Part shown: in pieces, positions 27,743 through 37,323 of the stretch
Numbering within the stretch: position 1 is the stretch's first letter
Layout: each line of letters begins with the position of its first letter
NCBI RefSeq assembly: GCF_900141775.1
Contig: NZ_FSRI01000003.1
Span: 186,001-250,000 of the forward strand
Direction: 5' to 3'
Length of the DNA stretch: 64,000 nucleotides
Source of the DNA: Salinivibrio sp. ES.052
Lineage (GTDB): Bacteria; Pseudomonadota; Gammaproteobacteria; Enterobacterales; Vibrionaceae
Position numbers and translations under genes: made by a program
Notes under the pieces: model-generated
What the model was told of the DNA's origin: nothing
What the model saw: only the letters and a program-made list of their open reading frames with translations
Databases searched by the model: none

Positions 27743-27877
27743 CAACCTATACCCTCACTCTTGGTCTTATCGTCTAAGCACTTAACGGAATTAACACTAT
27801 TTGCAAAGTTTGCGTTTTATTTTTGTTCGCTTAGGGGCAGAATAGCGCCATCACTCGGGGAGGCGTTGACGGAAACC

Positions 27878-28801
27878 ATGGAGATAGCTTTGTTGTCTGA
27901 GTTAAGAAATATTGCCCAACTACTGTTAGAAAACAAATTATTAACCACCGTCGGAGTGGTCGTCGTTGTCAGCCTCGTTCGCCGACTGATCCTACGTCAC
28001 ATCCGTGGTGACAGTAATTTCCTTAGCGAAGATCAGCGAAAATGGATGTCTCGGACAAAAAACGGTGCATTCACTACCCTACTACTCTTTCTGTTCCTCT
28101 TTTGGAACACCGAAATCAATGAATTTGCGTTATCACTGACCGCCATCGCCGTTGCCGTTGTGGTCGCCTCAAAAGAGATCATCCTATGCTTCACCGGCTC
28201 GATCCAACGTGCAAGTTCTCGTTCTTTCCGGATTGGTGACTGGATAGAAGTCGGTAATACGTGCGGCGAAGTCATCGAGCACAATTTAATGGCCACCAAA
28301 ATTCAAGAGATAGACACTCATAGTGGTCACTATTGTTATACGGGAAAAACCGCCACGCTGCCGAATAGCTTGTTCTTTGCGACCACAGTCAAAAACCTGA
28401 ATTTTATGAAGCGTTATGTGTATCACCATTTTCACTTAGTGATCCGAGGCGATATTAATTTATACCCACATATTCCGGCACTGCTGGCACGTATTGACGA
28501 TCACAGCGAAGATTTTATGGACATTGCTCGACGTTACAACCATGTAATTGAACGTCATGCAGGCGTTGATTTGCCAGGGCCAGAGCCACACTTGTATTTA
28601 TCCCATACAGAGACCGGTGAGCAGCTTGTTCACATTCGGCTGTTTTGCCCTACTGAGCGGGCAGCAGAGCTTGAACAGTTGATCCGAGAAGACATTATGA
28701 TCTTATATTGCGATAAACTGCTGCCCACAGCGGGCGGTAAACTCGGAGAAAGAGTTGAGCAACCAGCGGTAGACGTCTCACCCCCACCGTCAAGCACTTG
28801 A
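27878..28801 (+). CDS. MscS-family mechanosensitive ion channel-like protein
   Basis: A 307-residue protein. One membrane helix lies near 20-40 and two more near 65-105 (FTTLLLFLFLFWNTEINEFALSLTAIAVAVVVASKEIILCFTGS), the last acting as the pore helix. The beta domain follows as RSFRIGDWIEVGNTCGEVIEHNLMATKIQEID, the classic MscS motif. Unlike E. coli MscS the pore helix lacks the Gly/Ala zipper and the soluble domain has an insertion around CYTGKTATLPNSLFF. ATG 27878 is the best start; a TTG 117 bases upstream is open but has no ribosome binding site. Confidence 0.82.
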   Translation: MEIALLSELRNIAQLLLENKLLTTVGVVVVVSLVRRLILRHIRGDSNFLSEDQRKWMSRTKNGAFTTLLLFLFLFWNTEINEFALSLTAIAVAVVVASKEIILCFTGSIQRASSRSFRIGDWIEVGNTCGEVIEHNLMATKIQEIDTHSGHYCYTGKTATLPNSLFFATTVKNLNFMKRYVYHHFHLVIRGDINLYPHIPALLARIDDHSEDFMDIARRYNHVIERHAGVDLPGPEPHLYLSHTETGEQLVHIRLFCPTERAAELEQLIREDIMILYCDKLLPTAGGKLGERVEQPAVDVSPPPSST

Positions 28802-28806
28802 TACAT

Positions 28807-28840
28807 AAGAGCGCGCGTAGTCATTATTACGAGCGCTCTT
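28807..28840. terminator. Stem-loop between convergent mscS-like and mgtE genes
   Basis: AAGAGCGC (28807-28814) and GCGCTCTT (28833-28840) pair perfectly across an 18-base loop, in the gap between two convergent genes. It is followed by CTTAG rather than a T-run; likely a bidirectional terminator. Confidence 0.42.
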
Positions 28841-28873
28841 CTTAGCAAGGAGCGATTTACAGCAAAAACAGCG

Positions 28874-30214
28874 TTACAGCAGGAACAAGGTTCCCAAGCC
28901 TAAAAAGGCAACAAAGCCAACAATATCGGTCACTGTTGTTAAAATCACAGAACCAGACAATGCGGGATCAATCTTCAATTTACCGAGCAGCACAGGCACA
29001 AATATCCCCGCCAGTGCTGCACTGATAATATTGGCAACAATCGCAGCACCAATCACGATGCCTAACCCCCAACTCTCAAACCAATATCCTGCAATAACGC
29101 CAATCACCAACGCCCACAATATCCCATTGAGCAACCCAACCTTAAACTCTTTATTCAATAATGGCTTTAAGTTGGTCTTAGAGATTTGCCCAAGGGCTAA
29201 GCCACGCACAATCAGCGTGAGCGTTTGGCTACCCGCAATCCCACCCATCGATGCGACCACAGGCATTAATACAGCTAACGCCACCACTTGTTGTAGCGTG
29301 GCTTCAAACAAACCAATAAACCAGGAAGCCAGGAAAGCGGTCATCAAGTTAATACCCAACCACAATGCACGATTTCGAGCACTTTTCATTACCGGGGAGA
29401 ACAAGTCTTCATCTTCATCCAGACCCGCCGTTGCCATGATCTGCGCTTCCGCTCGCTCCGTTTGCATCTCATACGCCGTACCAAGATCGAGACGACCAAT
29501 CAACATGCCACCATCGTCGAGTACTGGCAAGGCAATCTCTTCACTGCTTGCGACCTTGTCTGCACTGACATAGATGTCATCACGGGCATTCAAGCTCGGG
29601 AATTGCTCCCGCACCAGTTCACTGATTTTGAGAATGCCATCCGCGCCAAAAAGCTTATGAATAGGTACCGCGCCCACCCAAATCCCACGACTATCTACCA
29701 CAAATACATGATCGCAATATTTTGGCATCACACGACGAAGCAAACGAAGCACCACTGTCACTTTGGTTTTTGCCGGCACCACTAAAGGTTGATGATCACA
29801 CCAATGACCCACTTCGCTATCCGCATATTGCTGCGCCGAGGCATAACGTTGCTTTTGTTCCGAGTCCATGCGGCCGAGCGCTTCCTCTAACAGAGGCTCG
29901 GTCAACACATCTTGCAGCTCCAACAAGGTGTCAGCATCAAGATCAGCAAATAACGTATGTAGCTGCGCTTCATCCACCGCACGAATGATCGCTTCACTCG
30001 CGTCATCGCGCATTTCTGCCAGCACCGGAAGCTGTATCGGAGAGGAAAGCTGCTCCCAAAAGCCCACACGATCGTTAACGGGCAAGGCTTCTAATAACAG
30101 AGCAAGACTATCAACACCATGCGCTTGCTCTATCTCTTGTATCGTCTCGGGCGCACCTTGATCAACTTTTGAGAGCAGATCATCAATCACTTCTTGTCTA
30201 TCACTGGTTTGCAT
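28874..30214 (-). CDS. mgtE: MgtE-family magnesium transporter
   Basis: A 446-residue Mg channel. The N-terminal helical MgtE domain covers about 1-125, with LLEALPVNDRVGFWEQL and LLEEALGRMDSEQKQ. A CBS pair follows (about 130-255), then five membrane helices with the conserved PVVASMGGIAGSQTLTLIVRGLALGQI pore signature. The N domain and CBS pair close the channel when cytoplasmic Mg is high. ATG 30214 follows AAAGGAAGTAAC; an open frame 129 bases longer is not supported. Confidence 0.93.
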   Translation of the reverse strand: MQTSDRQEVIDDLLSKVDQGAPETIQEIEQAHGVDSLALLLEALPVNDRVGFWEQLSSPIQLPVLAEMRDDASEAIIRAVDEAQLHTLFADLDADTLLELQDVLTEPLLEEALGRMDSEQKQRYASAQQYADSEVGHWCDHQPLVVPAKTKVTVVLRLLRRVMPKYCDHVFVVDSRGIWVGAVPIHKLFGADGILKISELVREQFPSLNARDDIYVSADKVASSEEIALPVLDDGGMLIGRLDLGTAYEMQTERAEAQIMATAGLDEDEDLFSPVMKSARNRALWLGINLMTAFLASWFIGLFEATLQQVVALAVLMPVVASMGGIAGSQTLTLIVRGLALGQISKTNLKPLLNKEFKVGLLNGILWALVIGVIAGYWFESWGLGIVIGAAIVANIISAALAGIFVPVLLGKLKIDPALSGSVILTTVTDIVGFVAFLGLGTLFLL

Positions 30215-30423
30215 GTTACTTCCTTTATGATGATCACCGTTTGCATGCAGTCTCATTGGCCAAGCCCTACAGGCCCCCTTCCGCCTCTGCTCAAAATGGC
30301 ATGATATCGCCGCAGTCGATATGCGATAGTTATCACATATCATCGCTGATTTTTCAGATTCTTACCACGGATAATCGTTATCACCTCTATGGTGAAACAA
30401 GGGCTAAATAATGACGAGTAATA

Positions 30424-30870
30424 ATGACAATGTCTGTCAAATCAAAAGATAAGGTCTGTGTCGGCTGGCGTGAATGGGTTAGCCTGCCTGACCTCGATAT
30501 CTCCCGTATAAAGGCGAAAATCGACACAGGGGCTCGCACGTCTTGCCTACATACCTTTAAAATCGAAGAATTCGAGAAAAATGGCCACGCTTGGATCAGA
30601 TTCTGGGTCCATCCAAACCAAGGTGATTCTGAGGCCGCCGTGCAGGCAGAAGCACCGATTCTAGCTCGGCGAATGGTACGTGACTCTGGTGGCCATGAGC
30701 AGCTGCGGTATGTGATAAAAACAACAATTAAAGCCGGTGAATTGTGTTATCCCATCGAGATGACTCTCACTGCACGCGATAACATGCGATTTCGTATGTT
30801 ACTGGGACGCACGGCAATGGCTGGTAAAATTATCGTTGATCCCATGTCTTCATTCCTACTCGGAAAATAG
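30424..30870 (+). CDS. RimB-like retropepsin-fold protease (ATP-dependent zinc protease family)
   Basis: A 148-residue protein whose hallmark is [15 protein letters not shown], an aspartic-protease-like DTGA loop, with [19 protein letters not shown] near the end. Annotation names it 'ATP-dependent zinc protease' (PF05618), but the motif is retropepsin-like. In Pseudomonas the equivalent gene (rimB) is next to rimK and its product trims glutamates that RimK adds to ribosomal protein S6. It is 13 bases ahead of rimK here. The start is ATG 30424 or 30430. Confidence 0.82.
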   Translation: MTMSVKSKDKVCVGWREWVSLPDLDISRIKAKIDTGARTSCLHTFKIEEFEKNGHAWIRFWVHPNQGDSEAAVQAEAPILARRMVRDSGGHEQLRYVIKTTIKAGELCYPIEMTLTARDNMRFRMLLGRTAMAGKIIVDPMSSFLLGK

Positions 30871-30883
30871 GAGCCCAACTGCA

Positions 30884-31789
30884 ATGAAAATAGGTATCCT
30901 GTCACGCAACAAAAATCTTTATTCTACGCGCCGTCTTATCGAGGCCTGCGAAGCGCGTGGCCACGAATATAGAATCATTGACGCATTACGCTGCTATATG
31001 AGCATTAACTCAACCCAACCGTCCATTCATTTAGCCGGAGAAGATCTTGGTGGATTCGATGCGATCATTCCACGCATTGGCGCATCTGTTACCTATTATG
31101 GCTGCGCTGTCTTGCGTCAGTTTGAAATGATGGGGGTCTTTCCAATGAACGAATCGGTCGCCATTACGCGCTCGCGAGATAAACTGCGTTCTATGCAGCT
31201 GTTGTCGCGTAAAGGTATCGGCATGCCACACACTGGTTTTGCCAGTAAACCCGGTGATATTGCCGACTTACTGACCATGGTTGGCGGCACCCCAGTCGTG
31301 GTAAAACTGCTTGAGGGGACACAAGGTATTGGCGTTGTCCTCGCTGAAACCAAAAAAGCGGCAGAAAGTGTGATCGAAGCTTTTATGGGCCTCAAAGCCG
31401 ATATCCTAGTGCAAGAATATATAAAAGAATCGAGCGGTGCCGACATCCGCTGCTTTGTGATTGGTGACAAGGTGATTGCGGCGATGAAACGCCAAGCTCA
31501 ACCCGGGGAGTTTCGCTCCAACCTGCATCGCGGCGGCACGGCTACCTTAATCAGGATCACGCCGACAGAGCGAAGAACTGCTATCGCAGCGGCAAAGTCT
31601 ATGGGTCTCAATGTCGCAGGGGTCGATCTGCTGCGCTCAGAGCGAGGGCCACTGGTCATGGAAGTCAACTCATCGCCCGGTTTAGAGGGGATAGAACGAG
31701 CAACAGGCAAAGACGTTGCCGGACTAGTGATTGATTATATAGAAAAAAATGCAAAACCTCAGAGGACACGCACACGTGGTAAGGGCTAA
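30884..31789 (+). CDS. rimK: RimK, ribosomal protein S6 glutamate ligase
   Basis: A 301-residue ATP-grasp ligase. It starts [18 protein letters not shown], with [20 protein letters not shown], the ATP-binding [19 protein letters not shown] loop, the [17 protein letters not shown] strand and the metal-binding [23 protein letters not shown] motif. It adds glutamate residues to the C-terminus of ribosomal S6. ATG 30884 follows TAGGAGCCCAACTGC. The downstream gene overlaps its end. Confidence 0.94.
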   Translation: MKIGILSRNKNLYSTRRLIEACEARGHEYRIIDALRCYMSINSTQPSIHLAGEDLGGFDAIIPRIGASVTYYGCAVLRQFEMMGVFPMNESVAITRSRDKLRSMQLLSRKGIGMPHTGFASKPGDIADLLTMVGGTPVVVKLLEGTQGIGVVLAETKKAAESVIEAFMGLKADILVQEYIKESSGADIRCFVIGDKVIAAMKRQAQPGEFRSNLHRGGTATLIRITPTERRTAIAAAKSMGLNVAGVDLLRSERGPLVMEVNSSPGLEGIERATGKDVAGLVIDYIEKNAKPQRTRTRGKG

Positions 31790-32843
31790 AAAAAGCGATG
31801 CCATCGAGATCGGTGGGCAAACCATCCATGCAGGCCACCGAGCCAGCCTAGAGCTTGAAATTGCGCGTTTGTATACTCATGCACCGCTCAACGTCAGTAT
31901 CGAAGTATTGCATGGGACATTAAAAGGGCCCGTTCTGCTTATATGTGCCGCCATACATGGCGATGAACTCAATGGCATTGAAGTTGTTCGTCAAGTCATG
32001 GCCAAAATCAACCCAAAAAAATTACATGGTACTGTCATTGCGATCCCTGTCGTGAATGTCTTTGGCTTTATTCATAAATCACGTTATTTACCCGATCGTC
32101 GAGATCTGAACCGCTCTTTCCCCGGATCAGAGCGGGGCTCCATTGCGGGGAGGATGGCGTATCAGCTCTTTAACCAAGTGATTAGCCAGTCTACTCATAT
32201 TATTGACCTCCACACGGCCGCGATACATCGCACTAACTTGCCACAAATTAGAGCGAACTTGGATAATCAAGACGCTGAAGCGATGGCGACAGCATTTGGT
32301 GCCCCCGTGGTTGTCGACGCGGCCTTGCGCGAAGGATCCCTTCGTGCCGAAGCGGAACGTATTGATATTCCAGTGATCACGTACGAAGCCGGTGAAGCGC
32401 TTCGCTTTGAGCCTTATGCCATTAATGCCGGCGTACGCGGGGTGATCCGTGTCATGCGCTACCTCGGGATGATGCGCCAAACACGGCGAAAAGCCACTTA
32501 TAAGCCGGTCACAGCTAGAGCCACTAAATGGGTCCGTGCAGAAGCGGATGGGCTTTTAAGAAGCCATGTTGCGCTCGGGGAAATTGTTAATGACGGGCAA
32601 ACCATTGGCATTATCAGCGACCCAGCTGGCACCACAGAAACAGAAATCAAAGCCGTCAAAAGTGGCATTGTGATTGGTCAGCATACATTACCTGTGGTTA
32701 ATGAGGGAGATGCTATTTTTCATATTGCGTTTTTCTCGCAACCCGATGATTTGATTGAACAACATATGGAAGACTATCGTGATCAAATTAAAGACGATCA
32801 AGATGATGAAATAAAGTGGGGGATTGGCACGCTATCAAGTTGA
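31776..32843 (+). CDS. Succinylglutamate desuccinylase/aspartoacylase-family metallo-enzyme in the rim cluster
   Basis: A 355-residue member of the AstE/AspA branch of M14-type zinc hydrolases. The zinc ligands are His and Glu in [10 protein letters not shown] and a later His in [13 protein letters not shown]; the general base region is [16 protein letters not shown]-terminal beta-rich segment (about 265-330, [17 protein letters not shown]) resembles a lipoyl-like fold. It overlaps the end of rimK by 14 bases if the GTG at 31776 (AGAGGA upstream) is used; an ATG at 31749 with no ribosome binding site is the alternative. Its substrate is unknown; the context suggests glutamyl chemistry. Confidence 0.83.
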   Translation: MVRAKKSDAIEIGGQTIHAGHRASLELEIARLYTHAPLNVSIEVLHGTLKGPVLLICAAIHGDELNGIEVVRQVMAKINPKKLHGTVIAIPVVNVFGFIHKSRYLPDRRDLNRSFPGSERGSIAGRMAYQLFNQVISQSTHIIDLHTAAIHRTNLPQIRANLDNQDAEAMATAFGAPVVVDAALREGSLRAEAERIDIPVITYEAGEALRFEPYAINAGVRGVIRVMRYLGMMRQTRRKATYKPVTARATKWVRAEADGLLRSHVALGEIVNDGQTIGIISDPAGTTETEIKAVKSGIVIGQHTLPVVNEGDAIFHIAFFSQPDDLIEQHMEDYRDQIKDDQDDEIKWGIGTLSS

Positions 32844-32950
32844 TCCTACCGAGGAAATTATGCCGTATTGCTTGCATGAGCCGATAAGATTCATAACACT
32901 ATGCGTTTTGTAGCACGGGCAACCGCCCGCTAAACAAGAGGAACGACATC

Positions 32951-33394
32951 ATGCTGACCTGGCAAGACATCGTCGCCCGAAGTGAAAAAGGCAACGTCGC
33001 GCCACCATCGCGAGTAGAAAAAACCGAGCAAGAGTGGCAAGCGCAGCTAAGCGATGAGGCATTTCGAGTCACCCGCCAAAAAGGCACGGAACGGGCATTT
33101 AGCTCGGGCATGTGTACATTATTTGAACCCGGCCGTTATGGCTGTACATGTTGCGGTACATTGCTGTTTGATGGAGGAGAAAAATTTGATTCAGGAACGG
33201 GCTGGCCTTCTTTTACTCAGCCTGCTGAAGATAGTGCGATCGCGTATCATAAAGATACCAGCCACAGTATGACGCGCGTTGAAACTACCTGTGCAACCTG
33301 TGATGCGCACCTCGGACATGTTTTCCCAGATGGCCCACCCCCGTCTGGCTTGCGGTTTTGTATGAATGCCGTCGCTTTGAAAAAGCTCGATTAA
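32951..33394 (+). CDS. msrB: Peptide methionine-(R)-S-oxide reductase
   Basis: A 147-residue MsrB. Two CxxC pairs bind structural zinc (GCTCCG and TTCATCDAH), and the catalytic Cys is in LRFCMNAVAL near the C-terminus. The active-site region FDSGTGWPSFTQP and HLGHVFPDGP are intact. It reduces methionine-R-sulfoxide in proteins and free amino acid after oxidative damage. The ATG follows AAGAGGAACGACATC. No msrA lies next to it. Confidence 0.95.
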   Translation: MLTWQDIVARSEKGNVAPPSRVEKTEQEWQAQLSDEAFRVTRQKGTERAFSSGMCTLFEPGRYGCTCCGTLLFDGGEKFDSGTGWPSFTQPAEDSAIAYHKDTSHSMTRVETTCATCDAHLGHVFPDGPPPSGLRFCMNAVALKKLD

Positions 33395-33409
33395 AGCATC
33401 TATCCCGCG

Positions 33410-33438
33410 AAAAATACAGAGCCGCACTCCGGCTCTGT
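33410..33438 (-). terminator. Terminator of fumC (possibly shared with msrB)
   Basis: ACAGAGCCG (33416-33424) and CGGCTCTGT (33430-33438) form nine pairs. On the minus strand the stem is followed by ATTTTT, so it best fits fumC, whose stop is 63 bases away. On the plus strand it follows msrB without a T-run. Confidence 0.72.
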
Positions 33439-33500
33439 TAAACTCTCGTCAACGTGTAATACTCAGCACTAACCCCGTTTATTTCCTATCGCATCACCCT

Positions 33501-34883
33501 CTACTCTGCAATGCCGCCTTTTGTCAGCTTAGTTGGATCAAGCAATTGCGAAAGTTTTTCTCGACCAAGCTCAGTCTCTTCTTCCGCAACATCCAGGATT
33601 GGGCGTCCTTGTTGATAGGCTTTCTTGGCAATCTCAGCCGCTTTCAAGTATCCCACAACAGGGTTAAGCGCGGTGACCAGAATAGGGTTACGAGATAGCG
33701 CCGCTTGCAAGTTATCTTCTCTCACTTTAAAGCTCCGAATTGCTTTATCAGCAAGCAGTCGACTTGCTCCAGCCAGCAAGTTGATGCTTTGCAACACATT
33801 CGCGGCAATCACCGGCAACATAACGTTAAGCTCAAAGTTCCCCGACTGACCCGCCACCGTCACCGTGGTGTCATTCCCCATGACTTGCGCCGACACCATC
33901 GCTGCCGACTCAGGGATCACTGGGTTAACCTTGCCAGGCATAATTGATGACCCTGGCTGCAACCCTTCCAACTCAATCTCACCCAACCCCGCTAAAGGGC
34001 CAGAATTCATCCAGCGCAAATCATTGCTTAGCTTCATGGTCGCCACAGCGGTAGTTTTTAACTGGCCGTGAAGGGCAACCAACGCATCTTGGCTACCAAT
34101 GGCAAAAAATGGGTTCTCACTGGCGGAAAAGCTCGTCTTGGTCAATTCTGCTATCGCATCAGCGAAACGTTCGGCAAACAATGGATGAGCATTGATCCCA
34201 GTTCCCACCGCGGTGCCACCCTGAGCGAGTGCGCGTACTGATGATAAACTTTGTATGATTTGTACCATGACATGCTCAATTTGTTGCGACCAGGCATCTA
34301 ACTCTTGAGCCAAGGTCACGGGCATAGCATCCATCAAGTGAGTGCGCCCTGTTTTTACGATATGGCCGACTGACTGTTTCTTTTCCTGTAACGCATCACG
34401 TAAATGCGCAAGTGCAGGTAACAGCTTTTGCTCACAGCCTAAGGTGGTACTGATCTGAATGGCCGTTGGCACCGCGTCATTGCTACTTTGGCTCATATTG
34501 ACATGATCATTAGGGCTGACTGTTTCCCCACATTTCTCTGACGCTAAGGTGGCAAGCACTTCATTCATGTTCATATTAGAACTCGTACCAGAGCCAGTCT
34601 GAAAAACATCAACGGGGAACTGATCCAGGTGGTTTTCTGCCATGATTTCTTGTGCACTCTCACGAATTGCACTGGCCACCTTACTCTCCAGCAACCCGAG
34701 CGACTCGTTCGCCTGTGCTGCACCGTATTTCACCATGGCCAACGCGCGGATGAAGTCCACAGGCATCGTTTGATCACTAACCGCGAAATTGTTAACCGCA
34801 CGCTGGGTTTGCGCCTGATACAGCGCCTGTGCAGGCACCTCAATATCGCCCATACTGTCTTTTTCAATACGTGTTTTTGTCAT
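33501..34883 (-). CDS. fumC: Fumarate hydratase class II
   Basis: A 460-residue iron-independent fumarase. The family signature GSSIMPGKVNP is present, along with TGSGTSSNMNMNEV and KTGRTHLMDAMPVTL, and the catalytic serine lies in the GSSIMPGK loop. It hydrates fumarate to malate in the TCA cycle without an Fe-S cluster, so it works under iron shortage and oxidative stress. ATG 34883 follows GGGAAGGTATCAAA; the longer open frame runs through the promoter and Fur box and is not used. Confidence 0.95.
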   Translation of the reverse strand: MTKTRIEKDSMGDIEVPAQALYQAQTQRAVNNFAVSDQTMPVDFIRALAMVKYGAAQANESLGLLESKVASAIRESAQEIMAENHLDQFPVDVFQTGSGTSSNMNMNEVLATLASEKCGETVSPNDHVNMSQSSNDAVPTAIQISTTLGCEQKLLPALAHLRDALQEKKQSVGHIVKTGRTHLMDAMPVTLAQELDAWSQQIEHVMVQIIQSLSSVRALAQGGTAVGTGINAHPLFAERFADAIAELTKTSFSASENPFFAIGSQDALVALHGQLKTTAVATMKLSNDLRWMNSGPLAGLGEIELEGLQPGSSIMPGKVNPVIPESAAMVSAQVMGNDTTVTVAGQSGNFELNVMLPVIAANVLQSINLLAGASRLLADKAIRSFKVREDNLQAALSRNPILVTALNPVVGYLKAAEIAKKAYQQGRPILDVAEEETELGREKLSQLLDPTKLTKGGIAE

Positions 34884-34907
34884 TTTGATACCTTCCCTTA
34901 ACGTTTC

Positions 34908-34926
34908 GATAATGGTTATCATTAAC
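34908..34926. promoter_or_regulatory. Fur box upstream of fumC
   Basis: The sequence from 34908 to 34926 (GATAATGGTTATCATTAAC) matches the 19-base Fur consensus GATAATGATAATCATTATC at 16 positions. It begins 25 bases upstream of the fumC start, a position where bound Fe-Fur would block transcription. FumC is derepressed in iron-poor cells in other bacteria, which supports the call. Confidence 0.8.
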
Positions 34927-35039
34927 ATATTGAGCGTGGTAAATGAAACGCTGCTATCGCATTGGAATAAAAAAACCCCGTGCTTGAGCATCTGCTATGT
35001 CCTACTATGGCGCCAGCGTCACAATCAACGAGTAATAAT

Positions 35040-35324
35040 ATGCAAGATGAAACCAGTACCAGTATCACTAACTTGATTGAAGTGGTTGAGAACCAGATCA
35101 CCGACCAAGACCCTAAAAAGGTAGCAGAAACCTTGATGCGTCTGCGTATGACCGGCTACTCACGCGACGAAGCTATCGAGTACATTGCCTGTGCGTTAAT
35201 GGTTGAAATTTATGATGTTAGCCATCACAACGGGCAATTTACCCTGTCCCGCTATGAAGCCAATTTAGACACCCTGCCAGACATGCCATGGGCCGATGAG
35301 ATTAATTTGAATATCGGTGAGTAA
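35040..35324 (+). CDS. Small unknown acidic protein
   Basis: A 94-residue acidic, helical protein. Recognisable words are NLIEVVENQITDQDPKKVAETL, LRMTGYSRDEAIEYIACALMVEIYD and FTLSRYEANLDTLPDMPW. I do not know the family. ATG 35040 follows AACGAGTAATAAT; an in-frame ATG at 35007 would add 11 residues. It is divergent from fumC with the Fur box between them, so Fur might affect it, and it is followed by a shared terminator. Confidence 0.65.
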   Translation: MQDETSTSITNLIEVVENQITDQDPKKVAETLMRLRMTGYSRDEAIEYIACALMVEIYDVSHHNGQFTLSRYEANLDTLPDMPWADEINLNIGE

Positions 35325-35349
35325 ACCTATAGTACTGATGTTCGTCATT

Positions 35350-35380
35350 AAAAAAGCCGCTCAGCGCGGCTTTGATTTTT
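35350..35380. terminator. Bidirectional terminator
   Basis: AAAGCCGC, loop TCAGC, GCGGCTTT, with A residues before and TTTGATTTTT after, so it can end the small unknown gene on one strand and the ASCH gene on the other. It lies between their stops. Confidence 0.8.
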
Positions 35381-35846
35381 AGAGTGGGTAGACTTTCTCA
35401 AACTCTTCAAGCACCACATCCGAGTGCTCATCAAAATGTAGGCCGTGTGTTTTAGCGTACTGGGAAAAGTAACCCCAATGCGCTTCGTGCCAACACTGGT
35501 AAGAGCCATCTCCCTCTCCTTCACATGCCGCAAATTCAGCACTGACTTGGTTAAACGGGCAATAGCTCACCTGTGTGGTTTTGACGATACACACGGGTCG
35601 TTGGTGACCATTAAGGACGATCTTGTAATGTCCTTTTTGTGGGATCACCGCATTTTTCTCTTCCAAAGAGCTGCGCAGTCGGCAGTGAGCTTTCTTTTTA
35701 TTCAAACTCACCAATGTCGCAACTTCGTTCGCTCTCACCGTGTGATGACTTAAGGTGTCCACCACCACTTGATCATCAGTTGGCCGTTGGTCCGCGGGAA
35801 GGGTCGCAAGATATTGGTGCCAAAAGGCGTTTTGTTCTTCAGTCAT
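35379..35846 (-). CDS. ASCH-domain protein
   Basis: A 155-residue protein with the ASCH fold: HYKIVLNGHQRPVCIVKTTQVSYCPFNQVSAEFAACEGEGDGSYQCWHEAHWGYFSQ, in which the charged Gly-Glu-Gly-Asp loop and the aromatic residues around it mark the pocket. ASCH proteins bind RNA or modified nucleosides, and some (YqfB) hydrolyse N4-acetylcytidine. Which activity applies here is unknown. The ATG at 35846 is the natural N-terminal start. Confidence 0.8.
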   Translation of the reverse strand: MTEEQNAFWHQYLATLPADQRPTDDQVVVDTLSHHTVRANEVATLVSLNKKKAHCRLRSSLEEKNAVIPQKGHYKIVLNGHQRPVCIVKTTQVSYCPFNQVSAEFAACEGEGDGSYQCWHEAHWGYFSQYAKTHGLHFDEHSDVVLEEFEKVYPL

Positions 35847-36030
35847 GGGTCTCGCCTTGATTATTATTGGTTTCGTTTTTAAATGATTTCTTTCTGAACA
35901 GGTTCTTGGACAGCAGTAACGATGGTGATCATAACGTGCAGCCGCACATTCGCCTATGCGCTAGCTAACGTTTCTAGGTTGCATTGTGAATAAATTCACA
36001 CTTAAACATCAACCGAAGCCAATTTTGATC

Positions 36031-36057
36031 AAAAAAAAGCGGCCTTTTTGGCCGCTT
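36031..36057 (-). terminator. Terminator of the dioxygenase-PLP operon
   Basis: On the minus strand AAGCGGCC, loop AAAAA, GGCCGCTT are followed by a long T-run (36031-36038). It lies 17 bases past the stop of the PLP gene. Confidence 0.9.
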
Positions 36058-36073
36058 GAGAGATTGATTAACC

Positions 36074-37321
36074 TTAATCGCTAATAAATGGCAATAAGGC
36101 TTGGTGAAGCCGGTCAATTTCATCAATTGTGTTGTAATGCATCATTCCAATGCGGACCACACCGCCTTTGTCTAAGATATCAAGCTGCTCGCACAAGCCT
36201 TGGGCATAAAAGTGCCCATTCCAGACACACAAATTTTGCTCGCCAAGTGCTTGAGCAACCTCTGCCGGCTCTGTTCCCTCTATGCGGATCGCAAACGTTG
36301 GAGTGCGTTTATCGAGCTGATTATCATCGGTAATACCATAAATACGTACTTTGGGATAAGCGCGCATCAACTGGATAAAGTGTGCTGACAATGCTTGCTC
36401 ATGCGCTTGATACTGCGTATAGCTTGCCGCTAGTCTTTCTCGCAGTGAGGACGTGGGATCGCCCCATTGCGCAAGATAGTCAACCGCCGCAATAAAGCCC
36501 GCTATCGCCTCAAAGCTTTGGGTGCCCGTTTCAAATCGACCGGGGCCTTGATTAGTCGCAGGTTCCACTTTGTACGGTTTTAACGTCTGTACCCACTCAG
36601 GCGCGACATAGGCAAAACCAACATGAGGCCCAAAAAACTTATACGCTGAGCAGGCAAGAAAATCGCACCCGAGTGCTTGCACATCCACCAAGTGATGGGG
36701 CGCGTAATGCACGGCATCCACATACACTTTGGCGCCCACTTGTTTCGCCATCTCCACCACTTTTGCCACATCCACCAAACTGCCTGTGGTATTTGAGGCT
36801 AACGTCACCGCAATCAACTTGGTTTTGTCGGTAATTAAGCTAGCAAGGTGTGTCATATCGATAGAATACGTCGACTCATCAACACGCACCTTCTTCACAG
36901 TCACGCCTTTGTCGTGCGCCGCTTGTTGCCAGCTAGATACATTTGAATAGTGATCGAGTGCCGAAACAATCACTTCATCTCCGGCCTGCCAGTCGCGACT
37001 GATTGCGCGGCTGAGTGAAAAGGTCAAGGTGGTCATATTGGGGCCGAACACCATGGACTCTGGCGACGATGCATTCACAAAGGTGGCCGCCACATTGCGC
37101 GCGCGCTGCATCAGCTCAGTGGTGTAACGACCAGAAAAGAACTGACCACCCAGATTAGCATTGTAGTGCCCTAAATAATCGACCATGGCGTCAAGCACCG
37201 CGCGGGGCACTTGCGCGCCCCCAGGCCCATCAAAAAATGCGACGGGTTTGCCTTCAATGATTTGAGCGAGTGCGGGAAAGTGGCCCCGAACAGCATGGGG
37301 TGAAAAAACTGCCGGTCTCAT
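36074..37321 (-). CDS. Cysteine-desulfurase-like PLP protein, VC1184 subfamily
   Basis: A 415-residue class V aminotransferase-fold protein. The PLP lysine is in CSAYKFFGPHVGFAYV, the Asp and His that support the cofactor are in VYVDAVHYAPHH, and GPNMTTLTFSLSRAI is the phosphate loop. It belongs to the VC1184 subfamily, distinct from IscS/SufS/CsdA; no mobile-loop cysteine of the IscS type is obvious. Its ATG overlaps the dioxygenase stop (TAATGATG), with AAGGAAG just upstream, so the two are translationally coupled. Substrate unknown. Confidence 0.85.
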   Translation of the reverse strand: MRPAVFSPHAVRGHFPALAQIIEGKPVAFFDGPGGAQVPRAVLDAMVDYLGHYNANLGGQFFSGRYTTELMQRARNVAATFVNASSPESMVFGPNMTTLTFSLSRAISRDWQAGDEVIVSALDHYSNVSSWQQAAHDKGVTVKKVRVDESTYSIDMTHLASLITDKTKLIAVTLASNTTGSLVDVAKVVEMAKQVGAKVYVDAVHYAPHHLVDVQALGCDFLACSAYKFFGPHVGFAYVAPEWVQTLKPYKVEPATNQGPGRFETGTQSFEAIAGFIAAVDYLAQWGDPTSSLRERLAASYTQYQAHEQALSAHFIQLMRAYPKVRIYGITDDNQLDKRTPTFAIRIEGTEPAEVAQALGEQNLCVWNGHFYAQGLCEQLDILDKGGVVRIGMMHYNTIDEIDRLHQALLPFISD

Positions 37322-37323
37322 CA

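Noticed and set aside
30215-30423. A magnesium riboswitch upstream of mgtE
   Set aside because: Only short unconnected inverted repeats are visible; no M-box-like or mgtA-leader-like layout can be supported.
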